Part shown: one piece after another, positions 52,290-63,648 of the stretch
Position numbering within the stretch: position 1 is the first letter of the stretch
Layout of the letters: every line of letters starts with the position of its first letter
Assembly: GCA_017590115.1 (NCBI GenBank)
Contig: JAGGNK010007071.1
Location: forward strand, 249,154-313,153
Length of the DNA stretch: 64,000 nucleotides
Source: Montifringilla adamsi
Lineage: Eukaryota > Chordata > Aves > Passeriformes > Passeridae
Direction of reading: 5' to 3'
The notes under the pieces: model-generated
Database searches by the model: none
Seen by the model: only the letters and a program-made list of their open reading frames with translations
What the model was told of the DNA's origin: nothing
Translations under genes and position numbers: made by a program

Positions 52290-52680
52290 GACATGATTGA
52301 ATACACAATCAGGTTTTATAATTCAGGATTGTGGCTGCTAAATGTGGTAATGGGCAAAGGTAGCTATTTGAATTGCTAGAGAACTAATGAATCTGCCTGC
52401 TGTTCCAGGGGCTAAGTTTCAAACTGAGAGAGGGTAGGTTCATGATTCATTGGCAGCTGTTGTTTGTTGTTTGGAAAAAATTCCCTTTTCTTGGAATGTG
52501 CAAATGAAGAAAGAATATCCCCTTGGTAAATTGTGGGAGTGAAGGGTGGAGAGGAAGCTAAGCCATTCTATCTCCAGTTTGGTGTAGGGTAAGGGAAATT
52601 AGATTTCTATGTTTTTCTTTAATTTCTGAACATCTTCCACTGTGTGAGAAGGGACAGGAGGAAGGAAGGTTCCTGTTGTT

Positions 52681-52776
52681 TCAGTAGGTGTAGCTGGCAG
52701 TGAACAGTGACTGCATGGCAGCTGCATCATTCTTCCCAGACTGGACATACTGCCCCCTGCAAGCCAAACTGTTAAT
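52681..52776 (-). CDS. ALDOB: ALDOB last coding exon
   Basis: 31 residues plus TGA after the acceptor TTTTTCAG: INSLACRGQYVQSGKNDAAA, then MQSLFTASYTY. The final Tyr is the residue needed for full activity in vertebrate aldolases. The ASYTY end identifies the B isoform. The mobile C-terminal tail lies here. Confidence 0.95.
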   Translation of the reverse strand: MNSLACRGQYVQSGKNDAAAMQSLFTASYTY

Positions 52777-53009
52777 CTGAAAAAGAAGAGAAAAAAAAAA
52801 GAGGGGGAAACAGTCAGCATGGAGTAAGCAAGGCAGATGTGTAAAGAACAACCAGCAGGAGTAACCAAGCAAGGCAGAAATAACAGAGTAGTGCCCCTGC
52901 CGAACATGAAGTGCCAGGAGGGGTGGGATCAAGAGCAGCCTTAGGAAGGTGACAACATGTGTCCCTTCTTGGTGACAGCTCTTCTCTCTGCTCGGGGGAA
53001 GCCTCGTAC

Positions 53010-53209
53010 CTGTGCCCGCTTGCGGAAGGCCTCCTGAGCAGCCTTCTTGTTCTCACTTTTGCCCAACCATGCAGCCAGGGCAGAGGCTTGCAGGGCTCTC
53101 CCATAGGAAAAGGTCAGTTTCCAAGGCTTAGGCAGAGGGCACTGATTCATGGCATTCAGGTTGAGAGAAGCCTCCTCTTCACTCTGACCTCCAGACAGGA
53201 AGCAGATTC
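53010..53209 (-). CDS. ALDOB: ALDOB coding exon (200 nt, Arg303 region)
   Basis: Starts in phase 1 (completing Gly) with [20 protein letters not shown] and continues [39 protein letters not shown] and RKRAQ before the donor GTACGA. FLSGG binds substrate phosphate, and the Arg of SYGRAL is classical Arg303. The usual AWGGK is AWLGK here. Confidence 0.96.
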
Positions 53210-53347
53210 CTACAAGAAAGAGGTTTTGAGGCTTAGAAATAGTGTTCCAGCCACCTCAATCCCCGATCTTTACTTGCCAGAGGAGCAGGTATGTCAGAGG
53301 TAGGAGAGAGAGTGGGAATGAAGAGATAGGAATGGATCAGGAATCAC

Positions 53348-53522
53348 CAGGAACAGCAGCAGGAACGGTGCGGAGGAGAGTAGTGACAGTTGCTATGGCT
53401 ACATCCTGAGGGGTGTACTTCTTGGAGCAGGAATGCCCAGCCGTCACCATGTTGGGTTTCAGCAGTGTCCCCTCCAGGTACACATGATGATCATTCAAAG
53501 CCTTGTAGACAGCAGCCAGAAC
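53348..53522 (-). CDS. ALDOB: ALDOB coding exon (Schiff-base lysine)
   Basis: 175 nt: [20 protein letters not shown], then [20 protein letters not shown] and [18 protein letters not shown]. Lys230 counting Met (classical Lys229) in EGTLLKPNM forms the Schiff base with the substrate. The acceptor is TTTTCAG, the donor GTGATT. Confidence 0.96.
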
Positions 53523-54015
53523 CTGAAAACAGGAGGATTGAATACAGATCTCTGCTCAGATATTCACCTCAGGCTGCTGTGGAAAGACAGCTTATTCTTT
53601 GCAAGAATAAGCATTTCTTGTACTGTAGCAAGATCAAATTGAATTTTGCTTTCTCATGACATTTATTTCTGGGGTTGCAGTTGTGGAAGTCCCACTGCTT
53701 TTGAGACGACCAGGATACAACTCTTCATATTTAAGGGATTTGTCCTCGCTGAAACTGAGGTAATTTGGTTTGGTCCTGATACATCTTTTTGAGACTGAGA
53801 ATGCTTATATTGTCATTGAAGTGAAAATCCAAAAGCATGGAAAATACTCTTGGATTTCCTATTTGTTTGTTATGTGCCTAGGATTAGCTCATTTTTGTGA
53901 TACAATTATGAAGGACATTTTTGGTCAAATCTCTTTGAGATCTGTGAGCACAAACTGCACAAAGCTTAGCTGCAGGTTTGTGAGGGAGAGCACAGATGGA
54001 GGAATCTCTTCTTAC

Positions 54016-54099
54016 CTTTTCTGTGACATACTGACAGCGCTGGAGATCATGGTCTCCATCAGGCAGGATTTCTGGCTCCACGATGGGTACCAAGCCATG
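54016..54099 (-). CDS. ALDOB: ALDOB coding exon (84 nt)
   Basis: Encodes [20 protein letters not shown] and RCQYVTEK, phase 0 at both ends, acceptor CCTAG, donor GTAAGA. The Glu of IVEPE is classical Glu187, the general acid/base in the mechanism. Confidence 0.96.
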
Positions 54100-54140
54100 C
54101 TAGGAAAAGAAAGACAGGGGATTCTTTAGGGCTATGGAAG

Positions 54141-54191
54141 TAAAGCTGTTCTTCATGTTTGTCCTGAAGACAAACATGAAGAACAGTTTTA
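54141..54191. repeat. Near-perfect hairpin in ALDOB intron 5
   Basis: CTGTTCTTCATGTTTGTC (54146-54163) and GACAAACATGAAGAACAG (54169-54186) are perfect reverse complements around a CTGAA loop. With one G/T mismatch the arms extend to 23 bp. Confidence 0.95.
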
Positions 54192-54335
54192 TTCCTTCCT
54201 GCTGTTCTGCCCTTCCTCCTTGTCTTTCCCAAAACCCTCATGGTGATTCTCCTTTCAAGCTACCTAGTGTATTATCACAGGAAACAGGGAGAAGGGGCAG
54301 CAGCATCTCAGGAAAGGTTACTAGAGGGGAGGTAC

Positions 54336-54496
54336 CTGCTGGCAGATACTGGCATAGCGTGCCAATGTGTTGGCATTCTCCTGGATGGCAAGCTGAGAGG
54401 GTGTTGTGCTGGTGATCTTCAGCACTGCACGCCACTTTCCAAAGTCAGCACCATCTTTCTTGTACTGGGCACAGCGTTCAGCCAGCCCATCCAGCC
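54336..54496 (-). CDS. ALDOB: ALDOB coding exon (161 nt, Lys146)
   Basis: Encodes [40 protein letters not shown] and [21 protein letters not shown] contains classical Lys146, and the [15 protein letters not shown] stretch holds Asn149 region contacts. The acceptor is CTGCAG, the donor GTACCT. Confidence 0.96.
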
Positions 54497-54648
54497 CTGC
54501 AGAGGGAGAACAATGCTTCACTGAGAGCTGCTCTTCAGCATGAATCTCTGGAGAGTACTGTGACTCCAGCCAAGGCTGCGTCTCAGGTGAGTCACCTTAT
54601 GGCTTTGCTGCCTTGGCCATATCCTAGGCTCCTTACATCTCTCCTTAC

Positions 54649-54703
54649 CTTGGATGTTGGTTTCTCCATTTGTTCCTGCTAGAGGTGCTGTGCCTTTATC
54701 CAG
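54649..54703 (-). CDS. ALDOB: ALDOB coding exon (55 nt)
   Basis: A small exon encoding LDKGTAPLAGTNGETNIQ, plus one base of the next codon. Acceptor CCACAG, donor GTAAGG. It is the same size as in mammalian aldolase genes and too short to appear as an ORF. Confidence 0.95.
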
Positions 54704-55095
54704 CTGTGGAGGTCAGAAAAACAGGAAGGGTTACAGAAAGATGGGAATTGATCTAATTCTTACCCATGTCTAGTCTGCCTTTGAAGGTGGACTGTTACTA
54801 ATGTGTGAACCTTAACATGCTCGGGGTGCAAGGGAAGGAAATGCTGGAGCAAAGGGGAAGAAAAAGGAATGAACTGGATAACAGGAGCGTCAGTGTGTAT
54901 ATAGATGCCTGTAGGGAATAGTTCAAGAACTCTGTCAGATGAATTAGGCTTAGGTCACTGCATGGAGAGACTTATTTGCAGTGAATGGGGAGTCGATGGG
55001 AGTTGGTGTGTGGAAAGTTGCATCAAAATGTGCCTCTAGTTAGTTGCACAAAAGCAACACAGAGGATTTTAAAACCAAGGACAAAAAAAGGGGGG

Positions 55096-55097
55096 NN
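55096..55097. other. Two undetermined bases
   Basis: Two N within ALDOB intron 3, next to an A7-G6 run; likely an assembly or base-calling gap. Confidence 0.99.
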
Positions 55098-55182
55098 ATT
55101 TAGGAGACAGCGCAACCGCAAATATCATTTTCTCTGGAAATGGGATTTGAATTATGGTGCCAGCCTGGCATCAGATGCTCAC

Positions 55183-55394
55183 CTTAATTCCCACCACAAT
55201 GCCTTTTTCCTTGATGATTGCTGGGAATGGCTTTCCATTGCTGTCTTTCTGATAGAGGGTCTCATGGAAAAGGATCACTCCCCCAATGCTCTGGTTGATG
55301 GAAGTGTCCGAAGAGAAGAGGACCTCTCTAAAAGCTCGGCGGTTCTCCTCCGTGTTCTCCACATTGATCCGCTGCAGCCTGTTCCCCATGGTAC
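55183..55394 (-). CDS. ALDOB: ALDOB coding exon (212 nt)
   Basis: Encodes [57 protein letters not shown] and [10 protein letters not shown]. The last Lys is classical Lys107, which contacts the substrate phosphate. Acceptor ACTAG, donor GTGAGC. Confidence 0.96.
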
Positions 55395-55660
55395 CTAGTG
55401 AGGTGGACAAAGAGGTTCTAGGCTTGGCTGGCCTCCTGGTCCCAAGTCGTAATGAACTGGGTCTTCAGTTCAGAGCTTCCCTTCTCAACCCATAGTTTGT
55501 AAGCTTTTGTTGTTATAGCTGCAGCCCTGCCTGGCTGAATTGTTCTGCTCAGACAACTGTTTCAGTGTTTTTCATCTACTCCACTGATTTCAAATATAAA
55601 GCAAAACTAAAAGGAAAAAACATCTTGCATACTGCTAACTGATTGATGTCCAGAACTTAC

Positions 55661-55772
55661 CTACTGATTCATCTGCAGCTAGGATCCCCTTTCCTGAAGC
55701 CACAATCCGCTGAGCAATGTCTGCAAGAGCTTTCTTCTGCTCTGGAGACAGGGCTGGGAACTGGTGGGTCAT
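55661..55772 (-). CDS. ALDOB: ALDOB first coding exon
   Basis: The ATG at 55772 (context TCAACATGA) opens [20 protein letters not shown] and then [16 protein letters not shown] before the donor GTAAGT. The Asp of AADES is classical Asp33. Ten bases of 5' UTR precede the ATG in this exon, which begins at 55782 after the acceptor CCCACAG. Confidence 0.95.
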
Positions 55773-58700
55773 GTTGACTTATCTGTGGGAGAGAATTCCT
55801 GTTACAAGTAATTACAAGTAATTTTGGGGGAGACTGTGAACCAGTGACACCACTCGGGTGTTTCCTCTGCAGGGCTCTTGGTGCTTCTGTGGTTGATGTT
55901 ATCACAGGAAATATGACCAGAAATCCATTTGAGTTCTTCTAGGCTTAGTGGGTCTGGAAAAACTAGAAAGAAATGCAGGAGACACATCCTACCACATCCT
56001 TCTTGAACCAAAGTGGTAAAGACTCTGCATTTTACCAGGATTTGCTCAGAAAATAAAGGAAGGTCAGTCTGTCATAAAAACACACATCAAGTAACAAGTA
56101 AGCAAATTGCTGACTCCGCCTACTTTTTGGTTCCTGTCACTAGAATGCCTGTTATTCCATTGCTTACCTTTACACATTTCCTAACACTGATCCTCTTCTA
56201 TTTCCTGTCTCTATTGGCAGTATTTGCTGCTGTGTCTGGTTGATGTTCCATCCCTAACCTTTTGCCTGGGTTTGTAATTCTTCTCCCTATGGTTGCTTTC
56301 ATAACTGTAGTGCATTCCTTCCTCTACGGAAGATTTGGGGCCTTAGAAGAATTCACCCCTCAGTTCCATCTTTTTAGCTGTGGTAGAGGGTTACCAGCTG
56401 CAGCTACCCAGCACCTGAAATCTGGGTTCTGTCTTGATATGACAGAATTCTCGGTCTTAAAGTTTTGGTTATATGGAATTAAATTACAGTTTCTCTGATA
56501 ATCTGAATAGTCGAAGTTACTTTTCTGAGTATAGGCCTGTAAGTGTGAAACAGAAAAGCTCTTTTCCTTCAGTTTGTGATATGCGATAGCTAAGCAACAC
56601 CTCTGTTTTTATTAATGGGTGGTAAATCCAGAAGGTACTTGATTAAAAACAGCATGAAAGATCTCAAATATCATGTTTTCCTTCAAAAGGGCAGGCCTCT
56701 GAACAGTGTTTGCATTTTCTATCCCATTCCATCAGAGATGGCCAGAAAATATTTCTCCCTTTATAAGCATGTAGGCAGCCACGTCCAGCTTCTTATTTCC
56801 CTGCACACAGATGCTGTGATGCCAGGGAATTCTTGTCTTATCCTTCCTGCTGAAGGCCATAATGGGGAGAAACAATGAAGAGTCTGTCTGCTAGTCATGA
56901 TAGGGTACAGAGTTCTGAACTGCATGTCAAATGGTGCCAAAATTTTCTGGCAATGATGCCATCAGAGAATGGTAACAGCTGTAAATTCGTGTCCCTGATT
57001 TATAGCTGAAGGTACTTTGGTAATGATAATGTTATCCTGGAAGATTCAAATGGCATTGTCTGCCTGTACAGACCAGTCAGATGCAGGTCTGCTTTACCTC
57101 TTTGCAAGCTGAGCCTGGAAATTTTCACATGCAGCTTACCACAGAGTGAGTAATTTTAGGTTTAGAGGGAAGATGAAGGAGTGCAGGATGAAGACTTAGT
57201 TAAATTGAGAGAGTTCCTTGCTTTTCAATGGGCTGAAATGCCTTCTTGTGTGGTCCTGGTGAAACAGGCTTACCTGAACCCCTCTCTCTGTCTGTCAGCC
57301 TATGGCCAGAACTCTGGGAACCATCCTTCTACTGTGGTGATCACAGCTCCATCACTTCTAGCTCTTGACCTTTTCAACTCACTTAGAAGAATTTGAAAAT
57401 CTATAGTTTATACTGCATGTCTACTTCAGTTCACCTACAACTCTCCTTATCCCTCACCTGCTTTCTGTGCTGGATGTGTCTTAAAAAGAGGAAACTGGTT
57501 TGTTATTATGATTATTTTAATAATACCTTGGTGATGAGCACCTCAGTTAAAACCACACTACTCTTAAATAAGTCATTATGCAAAATGATAAGGAGTCACT
57601 CTAGTAGTTTAGAGCCTCTGTGGAGAAGACTGGAAAATTGTGCTCTGGTAAAAATATGATCTTGTCCAAGGTCAGGGCTAATGAATTGCTAAATCAGGGG
57701 TGGGATTTTAGAGTTGCAGTTTGGAGCTGTGTTACAGCACCAGGAGGTGTATCCAGGTAACCTGGAATTCTGCTGGCTGGACTGCAAGATTACCTGTTAC
57801 TCCAGTCATATTATGATGGGTACACTTTCTTTCCAGCAATGCAATAAACAATGAGACTAATGTCTGCTCTATCTTACTTATTTCCAGTGTTTGCCTAAAG
57901 ATAACAAGGAGACACTTATCACTCAAAACCAGCCTGCAAGGCAAGTTTTCAAAATACGTAAATATGAGTTTTCAGTGAATAATGCTGTTCCAAGTGAAAA
58001 CTCTGACAGACTGAAACAACAAAGTGTAGTTTCAGAGTGATTAATTGGAAGACAGCAAATTAGTTCCAGTTTCTATGCAAGTATATCGCTGAGTGTGAAG
58101 GAGCAGGTGTAGATTTGCCCAAAGTCTCCCCAAAATTATCTTTAAGGCCATGGTGAGTGGTTCCCAGCTACTCTACTGAGCTACAGGGATGAATAAAAGG
58201 CTAGTGTTTCTAGCTGAAATGGTGAAGAAATGAGGGTAAAAGAACACTTGTAAACCTTATAATAGCTCAAAGGTGCAGAATGTTCTGGTACCCTTGATTT
58301 AGGATTTTATTTTTCTGTGATTCTTCTATGAGAATAATAATTTCTAAGGATCTTCATGTCTGCATTCAGAAAGAGTGTCTCTGCTGCAAGGTCCTACTCT
58401 GAGCAGGGGAAAAGGCAGAAGAGGAGTGGGGAAGCCTTACACTTCAGTAACATTTCATGAAGCCACCTTGTAAAGAGTAAGCTCCCAGCACATCCATAAA
58501 AGCATTAATTTTACCATCGTCATATCCCCTCAGATATGTCACCTCACAAGTCCTGAGAAAAAACAGTTGTGCCCAGGCTGCCAGGGCTGCAAAGCTCATT
58601 TCAGTCTTCCAAGAACAAAGCCTATTTGTCTTAATCTGATTTATCTGTTTAAATTGACAACTTTCTGAGGAAGAAAACAGTTCTAATGAATTGTGATCTC

Positions 58701-58860
58701 AATAACAGTAACTGGGACTTGTCTAACCACTAAGGTGTTTCAAGAAGCTTTATTTTTATTTACCGATTTTAGACTGTGGGCTAAGTGTTTAGCTCAAGTA
58801 ATTTCACATTGATTTTACATTGTATGAATACAATGTATTCTCTTTGTACTATCTGCTTAC

Positions 58861-58879
58861 TTTTTTTTTTTTTTTTTAG
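58861..58879 (+). repeat. T run
   Basis: Nearly 20 consecutive T within ALDOB intron 1. Confidence 0.9.
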
Positions 58880-59599
58880 TAGAGTTAGAAAAGAACCTCA
58901 AAAGAATAAAACTGGTCAAACCACCCCCCCCCAGCTTTGTAGCTACATGGAGTGCTTATCAGGCTTCAATAGCTCCTTAAGCAAACAAATTTCTTTGTTC
59001 AGCCCCCATCCTCTGCCCAGCAGGAGGTGGAGGGGACAGCATAGTTGTAAAAGTAAATATTGTAATGCTGAAATGTTGGGTTTCTCTCACCTGCCATAAG
59101 AAAGAAGGGCTGAGGGGAAATGTGTGATGGCAGCACAAGCACTTGATCCTGTTAATATTAATAGTGAAAACCAAAAAGCAGAGTGAAGATGAATAGCAGA
59201 AGGAACAATGCTACATTTTGCTTGCCATCATCTTAGAAACTTCAATTGGCATATTTTCTTTTCAAGAGCCTCATTTGACTGGTATTTTCTATTCTTACAT
59301 AAAATCTCACCTGAGTCCCAGTTTGCAGATGGGAAAAGACTGGATCAGAGTCTCTAAGTTTTTCTCTTGGGTTTCTGCACTGCCTTCTTTTGTAAAATTA
59401 ATTCCAAAAGTGCAGGACCAGAGTTTTAAACTACAGCTTGTATCCCACACATGTAGCTTTTTCCTATTCAATTACTAGTAAACACAGCCCTTCAGCATAA
59501 TCTCTGACAGGCAGGAATACAAACTCTGCGCACAAGAAATTTGCTTCCAAAGAACAGGGCTTGAAGAAGAAGCAGCTGAATATATAAACAGATAAATAC

Positions 59600-60545
59600 A
59601 GTTGGTAGGAAAACAGAGGGGTATGAATGGCTGGGCAAGCCCGGGCCCATCCTGCTGACAGAGCACATTCTTATCCAGGTGGCAGAAGACACACAGCTGG
59701 CAGGACTACTTGATAGGTCTGATTGATGGGTGGCTATCCAGAAGAGCCTGGCCATGGGGGTGGGAAGAGGCCAAGAGGACCACCGTGCAGTCTGGCCAAG
59801 ACAAATGCCCAGACATTGCCTGGGGTGCAGAGCCCTGGCAGCAATTCCCCCAGGACTAGTGGGACGAGGGAACAGCTCTTTGGAGATGGCCTAAGGCCCT
59901 GTCAGCAGCAAGCTGAACAGGGCCAGCAGCAAGGGCCCAAGCATCCTGTGTGAGCAGGAGTCTGGCTTGGAGAGCCAGGGGAGGAGATGGGTTATCCCCC
60001 TTTGCTCAGCACTCTGTAATTGACATCTGAATGCTGCATCCAGTGTTGAGCCCCTGCAGTACAGGAAAAACACAGACTGATGTTAGTTAGTTCAACAGAT
60101 GCCACCAAGAAGGTCAGTGGCTGTAGCACTTGCTCTGTGAGGAGAAGTCTGCAGAGTGGGGTCTAGTTCAGCCTCAAGCAGCGATGGCTTTGGGGGCACC
60201 TCTCAGCAGTCCTCAGTACGTACAGCGTGTGATTGAAGAGGCAGAGCTGGGCTTTTCACAGTGGCTGTGATGGGACAGTGAGAGACAACAAGCACAAACT
60301 GAAACTAAAAAGATTCAGAGTGGATATGAAGAATTTTTTTCACTGCTAGGACAGCCAAGAAATGTAACAGATTGACAAAAAAGGCTGCTGTGTCGCCCAT
60401 CTTTCAGGTTGCCAAGACCCACCTGAATAAAGAACTGAGCACCTTGGTCTGACCTTGTGTCTAACCCTGCTTTGGGCAAGGGGTGCTTGGACTACAGATT
60501 TGCTCTGTCCCTTTCAGCCTGAATTACCCTGTGACTCTCTATGAG
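59600..60545 (+). mobile_element. CR1-type LINE fragment, sense (antisense to ALDOB)
   Basis: Degraded CR1 reverse-transcriptase and 3' end. GGCAGAAGACACACAGCTGG (the DDT-like region) is followed by CCCCTGCAGTACAGGAAAAA, AGCACAAACTGAAACTAAAA, GGTTGCCAAGACCCACC and a tail CCTGTGACTCTCTATGA. Frame is broken throughout. It is the longest CR1 piece in the window with the 5'-truncated 850-950 bp form typical of the family. Confidence 0.8.
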
Positions 60546-61873
60546 TACCTATTTTGAAGAGTCACGGTGGAAGTGGTGCCTCTTCATATCTATGAAGGAA
60601 AGAACAGAGCATTTCTCTCGTCACTTTTGCACTGAGAAGAAGGTTTTGGGTTAGCAAAATATTTCATTTCTGGATTCTAAGAAGTCTCAAGGGTATGGGA
60701 CAAAAAGAGATACTCAGACTTCTGTCACCTAGAAAAAGGGGCAGATGTTTTTGATTGACATGCTAATGTCACTATCTCCATCGGTCCTTTGGGACATATA
60801 TGACTGTAAATTTGCTTCGTTGTTTTTTGCTCTCTGAGTTTTTTTACAATCCTCATGCTCTGTCTAGAGACCTTGATTCAACCTGCTGTTGCAGGCGGAA
60901 CTGTAGATCTGAAGTTCCCTGTGCAGATTTCCGTGTTAGCCTCAGAGCAATACTCAAGCCCTGAGCAAATGCATCCCTATTTAATTTCCCTAGCAACTAT
61001 GAAAGGAGGTTATGTTCAGAGACCTGTCCTCTGGCATCAGTGCAGAGCACTCAGAATGGCTAGATTTGGCTAAGGTGGCAAGAAGATTGTTGCTCGGAAG
61101 CAAGTGTTATTAGGGAGAAGCTACTTCTCTTTCAGGGCTGGACTTTTCTCAGAGGAGGTAAAAATTGCTGTTGGACTTGCATGAGAATTCAGGTCTTGAA
61201 TTGTCAGCAGGGGAGGCTGGGGGAAGCAGTGGTGAGTCTCAGATGGACTAAATAGTTCTGGGTAAGCACATGGGATAGCTGAGCAAGTAATAGAGGATCA
61301 TAGATTCAGTGAGGATTTGAGTTGGTCTGTTCACAGCTTGAAAGGTTACAGCCTACAGATGCAAGAACAGGCTTTGTTTTCCTGCACTGCAGAACTTACA
61401 CCCCCTTCCTAAATAAAGTTATCAGAAGAGGCTGCACAACAAACATACATATTTGCACTTCTGTCAGCACTGATGTCTGTCAGGACCAGCTGCCTTCTCC
61501 AGTCATTCTCTGTTCTCCTTGCAAAACAGAAATTCATGTACATCACAAGCAAAACCAAACATGAAACAAAGCAACAGAAAGCAATGCAGGTATATTATTG
61601 CTCTAGTCGCCTTAGGCAGAGGATTCACTCACTGACTGCAGTGAGTTCTAAGTGACTAAGCTAAGTTAGAAAGCCAGTGTGAGCAGCAAATGGATCACTT
61701 TAGAAGACCACTGCAGAATGGCTGAGTGCTTATTTCTCACAAGCTTTTCCTGAAACAAAAAAAAATTAAAACCAAAAACAACTTTCCAAGCCCACTGTAG
61801 ATAAACACACCAGGTCTCAGCTGCTGATATACGTACCAGCTTTACAGTTTAGAAAATGAATTATTATACTTAC

Positions 61874-61936
61874 TTGTTTGTAAGCAGTGTCTCTGCTGCT
61901 ACAAGCTTCTGGTGAGGTGTTTGCAGGCAAAGAGAC
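61874..61936 (-). other. ALDOB: ALDOB noncoding exon 1 (inferred)
   Basis: A clean donor GTAAGT (61873-61868) follows a GC-mixed stretch, and about 25-30 bp upstream of the proposed start lies a TATA box at 61958-61967. Known aldolase B genes have a short noncoding first exon separated by a large intron (6.1 kb here). The start site is inferred from TATA spacing, not seen directly. Confidence 0.6.
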
Positions 61937-61944
61937 CTGGTCCT

Positions 61945-61967
61945 TCTAATCACTAACTTTTATAAAA
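61945..61967 (-). promoter_or_regulatory. ALDOB: ALDOB promoter core: TATA and HNF1-like site
   Basis: On the minus strand TTTTATAAAA (61967-61958) is followed by GTTAGTGATTAGA (61957-61945), close to the HNF1 consensus GTTAATNATTAAC. HNF1 is an established aldolase B activator, but its usual site lies upstream of the TATA box, so this match may be fortuitous. Confidence 0.4.
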
Positions 61968-63618
61968 TTCCTGGTGGGGCGTTTTTTTTTCTCACTCCAC
62001 TCCTTTGTTGTCCCTCCTCCCCCGCAAGCTGTTGGGGGACGTGTCACTGCTCAAGGCTGGTCACTGGCTATCAGACCACCACCACACACCTCCAATGAGA
62101 CCTGGTCATGCTCCTGCTGTTCCTTCCTTTTCCCCTCCCCTGTATATATTAGGCCATTCATGCAGTAAAACTGAGATGTTTTCCAGTTATTTCAAATTAT
62201 TCCTCCTCTTTCTAAAACAGACCAAAAAGAACTACAAGAGAAACCATGGAAATTGCTTACAGGTATCTTGGACACAGCTTTATCATTTAGGGCTAGATCT
62301 TCTGAAAGCTTATATTTAGGAAACTGCAGGATGAAAGAGCAGAAAACAAAATGCAGAAACAATGCAACAGATCCTTAACTGGCATGAGCTGGTATAATTT
62401 CAGTGGCTTCCTAAGTGTTACATTGCTTTTCCTCACTGCAAAGTCTTACAAGGAACCATATGTTTCTTTTCCAGTTGATATGTGGAAAGGCAAAATGTGA
62501 TGCTACAGTATCAGGTTTTATGATAAAGTTTAATGCAAGTTCTGATTTTCTGTAATACAGTGTACCTGTGAAATTAATGGTTGTCAGACCACATATGCCC
62601 ACATTGAGGTGCACAGCTGCAAGCCGTATTTTCCCCCAAATCCCACTGAGATGCCCACCCATATTGCAGTGATGTGAAAACTTCTCTGTTGCTTAGCAGA
62701 ATTTTTCAGTGGAAAATACTGATGCTGTATAAATGGTGTAATGGAATGAAGGATTATAGTAGACGATGTCACTGTTAGTATGCAGACCCATCTCACTGAC
62801 CATACTGTGCAGAAATAATAGTGATAATACAATTACACTGGAAAAGACTACAAACTTCCATCACACGTAATCATACTTTGGGGATAATTGTGTCCCTTAA
62901 AAATAAGGTTATAGTAGCTTGATTTCTTAAATAATAATAATAGGGGAAAGCTTGCATCATGAGTGATATGCAGTGTACTTGCATTTATCAAACAACTAAC
63001 TTGGCCCATAAAAAGTAGCAAATCATTGCCTGCACTAACTATTCCATGCCAAAATTGCTGTATTATCCAAGCTGTAATTCTGTCTCATGGAGGTGGTGTT
63101 TGATCTCAGACCTGGCAACTCTCACACCTTTCCAGTGGCCAGGAAGGCAGGGCTCCCAGTGGGAGTTCAGTTTCAGAGGCAGAACCATCTCTCCTCTGCA
63201 ACCCTGGGGTTCCTCATCCTCCTCAGCCTCTGGCATGGGAAGGAGGACATAGGACAAAGATCCCAGTCAAGGATAAGGATAGGGTGAACAAGAAGGGAGG
63301 TCAGTTGTACTAAAGAACAGCTACTCTCAGTTTTTTGTATTCTTAAAAATGGTTATGCAGACTATCGCAGTGATTGCTGATACACTTTTTTTAGTGAAGA
63401 GTATAATCACTTACTAGAGAAAGGATTACTAGCTGGTTTTGAGTTTTGGATGTCTGAGAATTTATTGCTTAAATACATATCTAACTAAGTACAGGGGCGG
63501 TTCTGCACATATTATGGCTTTTTTATGTGTTCATGAAAGAGTTGATATAAACAGTCTTGCAATATAAAAAACTTATAGCTGTGTTTGGAACATCACGGTA
63601 AAGCAGATGCATAAGATG

Positions 63619-63648
63619 CATTTAAGCCCTAGTTACAGGGCTTAAATG
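63619..63648. repeat. Perfect 12-bp inverted repeat
   Basis: CATTTAAGCCCT and AGGGCTTAAATG are perfect reverse complements around AGTTAC. Confidence 0.92.

Larger units (their letters stand above)
55783..61873 (-). other. ALDOB intron 1 (6.1 kb)
   Basis: No exons recognised. It contains a T run at 58861-58879 and a large CR1 fragment at 59.6-60.55 kb. Confidence 0.75.
52262..61940 (-). other. ALDOB: ALDOB gene span, fructose-bisphosphate aldolase B
   Basis: Gene-level entry. Aldolase B is a cytosolic class I aldolase that cleaves fructose 1,6-bisphosphate and fructose 1-phosphate in liver, kidney and intestine. Coding exons 55661-55772, 55183-55394, 54649-54703, 54336-54496, 54016-54099, 53348-53522, 53010-53209 and 52681-52776 have sizes 112, 212, 55, 161, 84, 175, 200 and 96 nt. 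They total 1095 nt, i.e. 364 residues plus stop, the family length. Visible active-site residues in classical numbering are Asp33, Lys107, Lys146, Glu187, the Schiff-base Lys229 (GTLLKPNM), Arg303 and the C-terminal Tyr. The ending SLFTASYTY fits aldolase B rather than A or C, which end with HAY. Confidence 0.97.

Noticed and set aside
61285..61345. Possible antisense CR1 tail in ALDOB intron 1
   Set aside because: Only a weak ATCATAGATTCAGTGAGGAT-like match with no continuing similarity.
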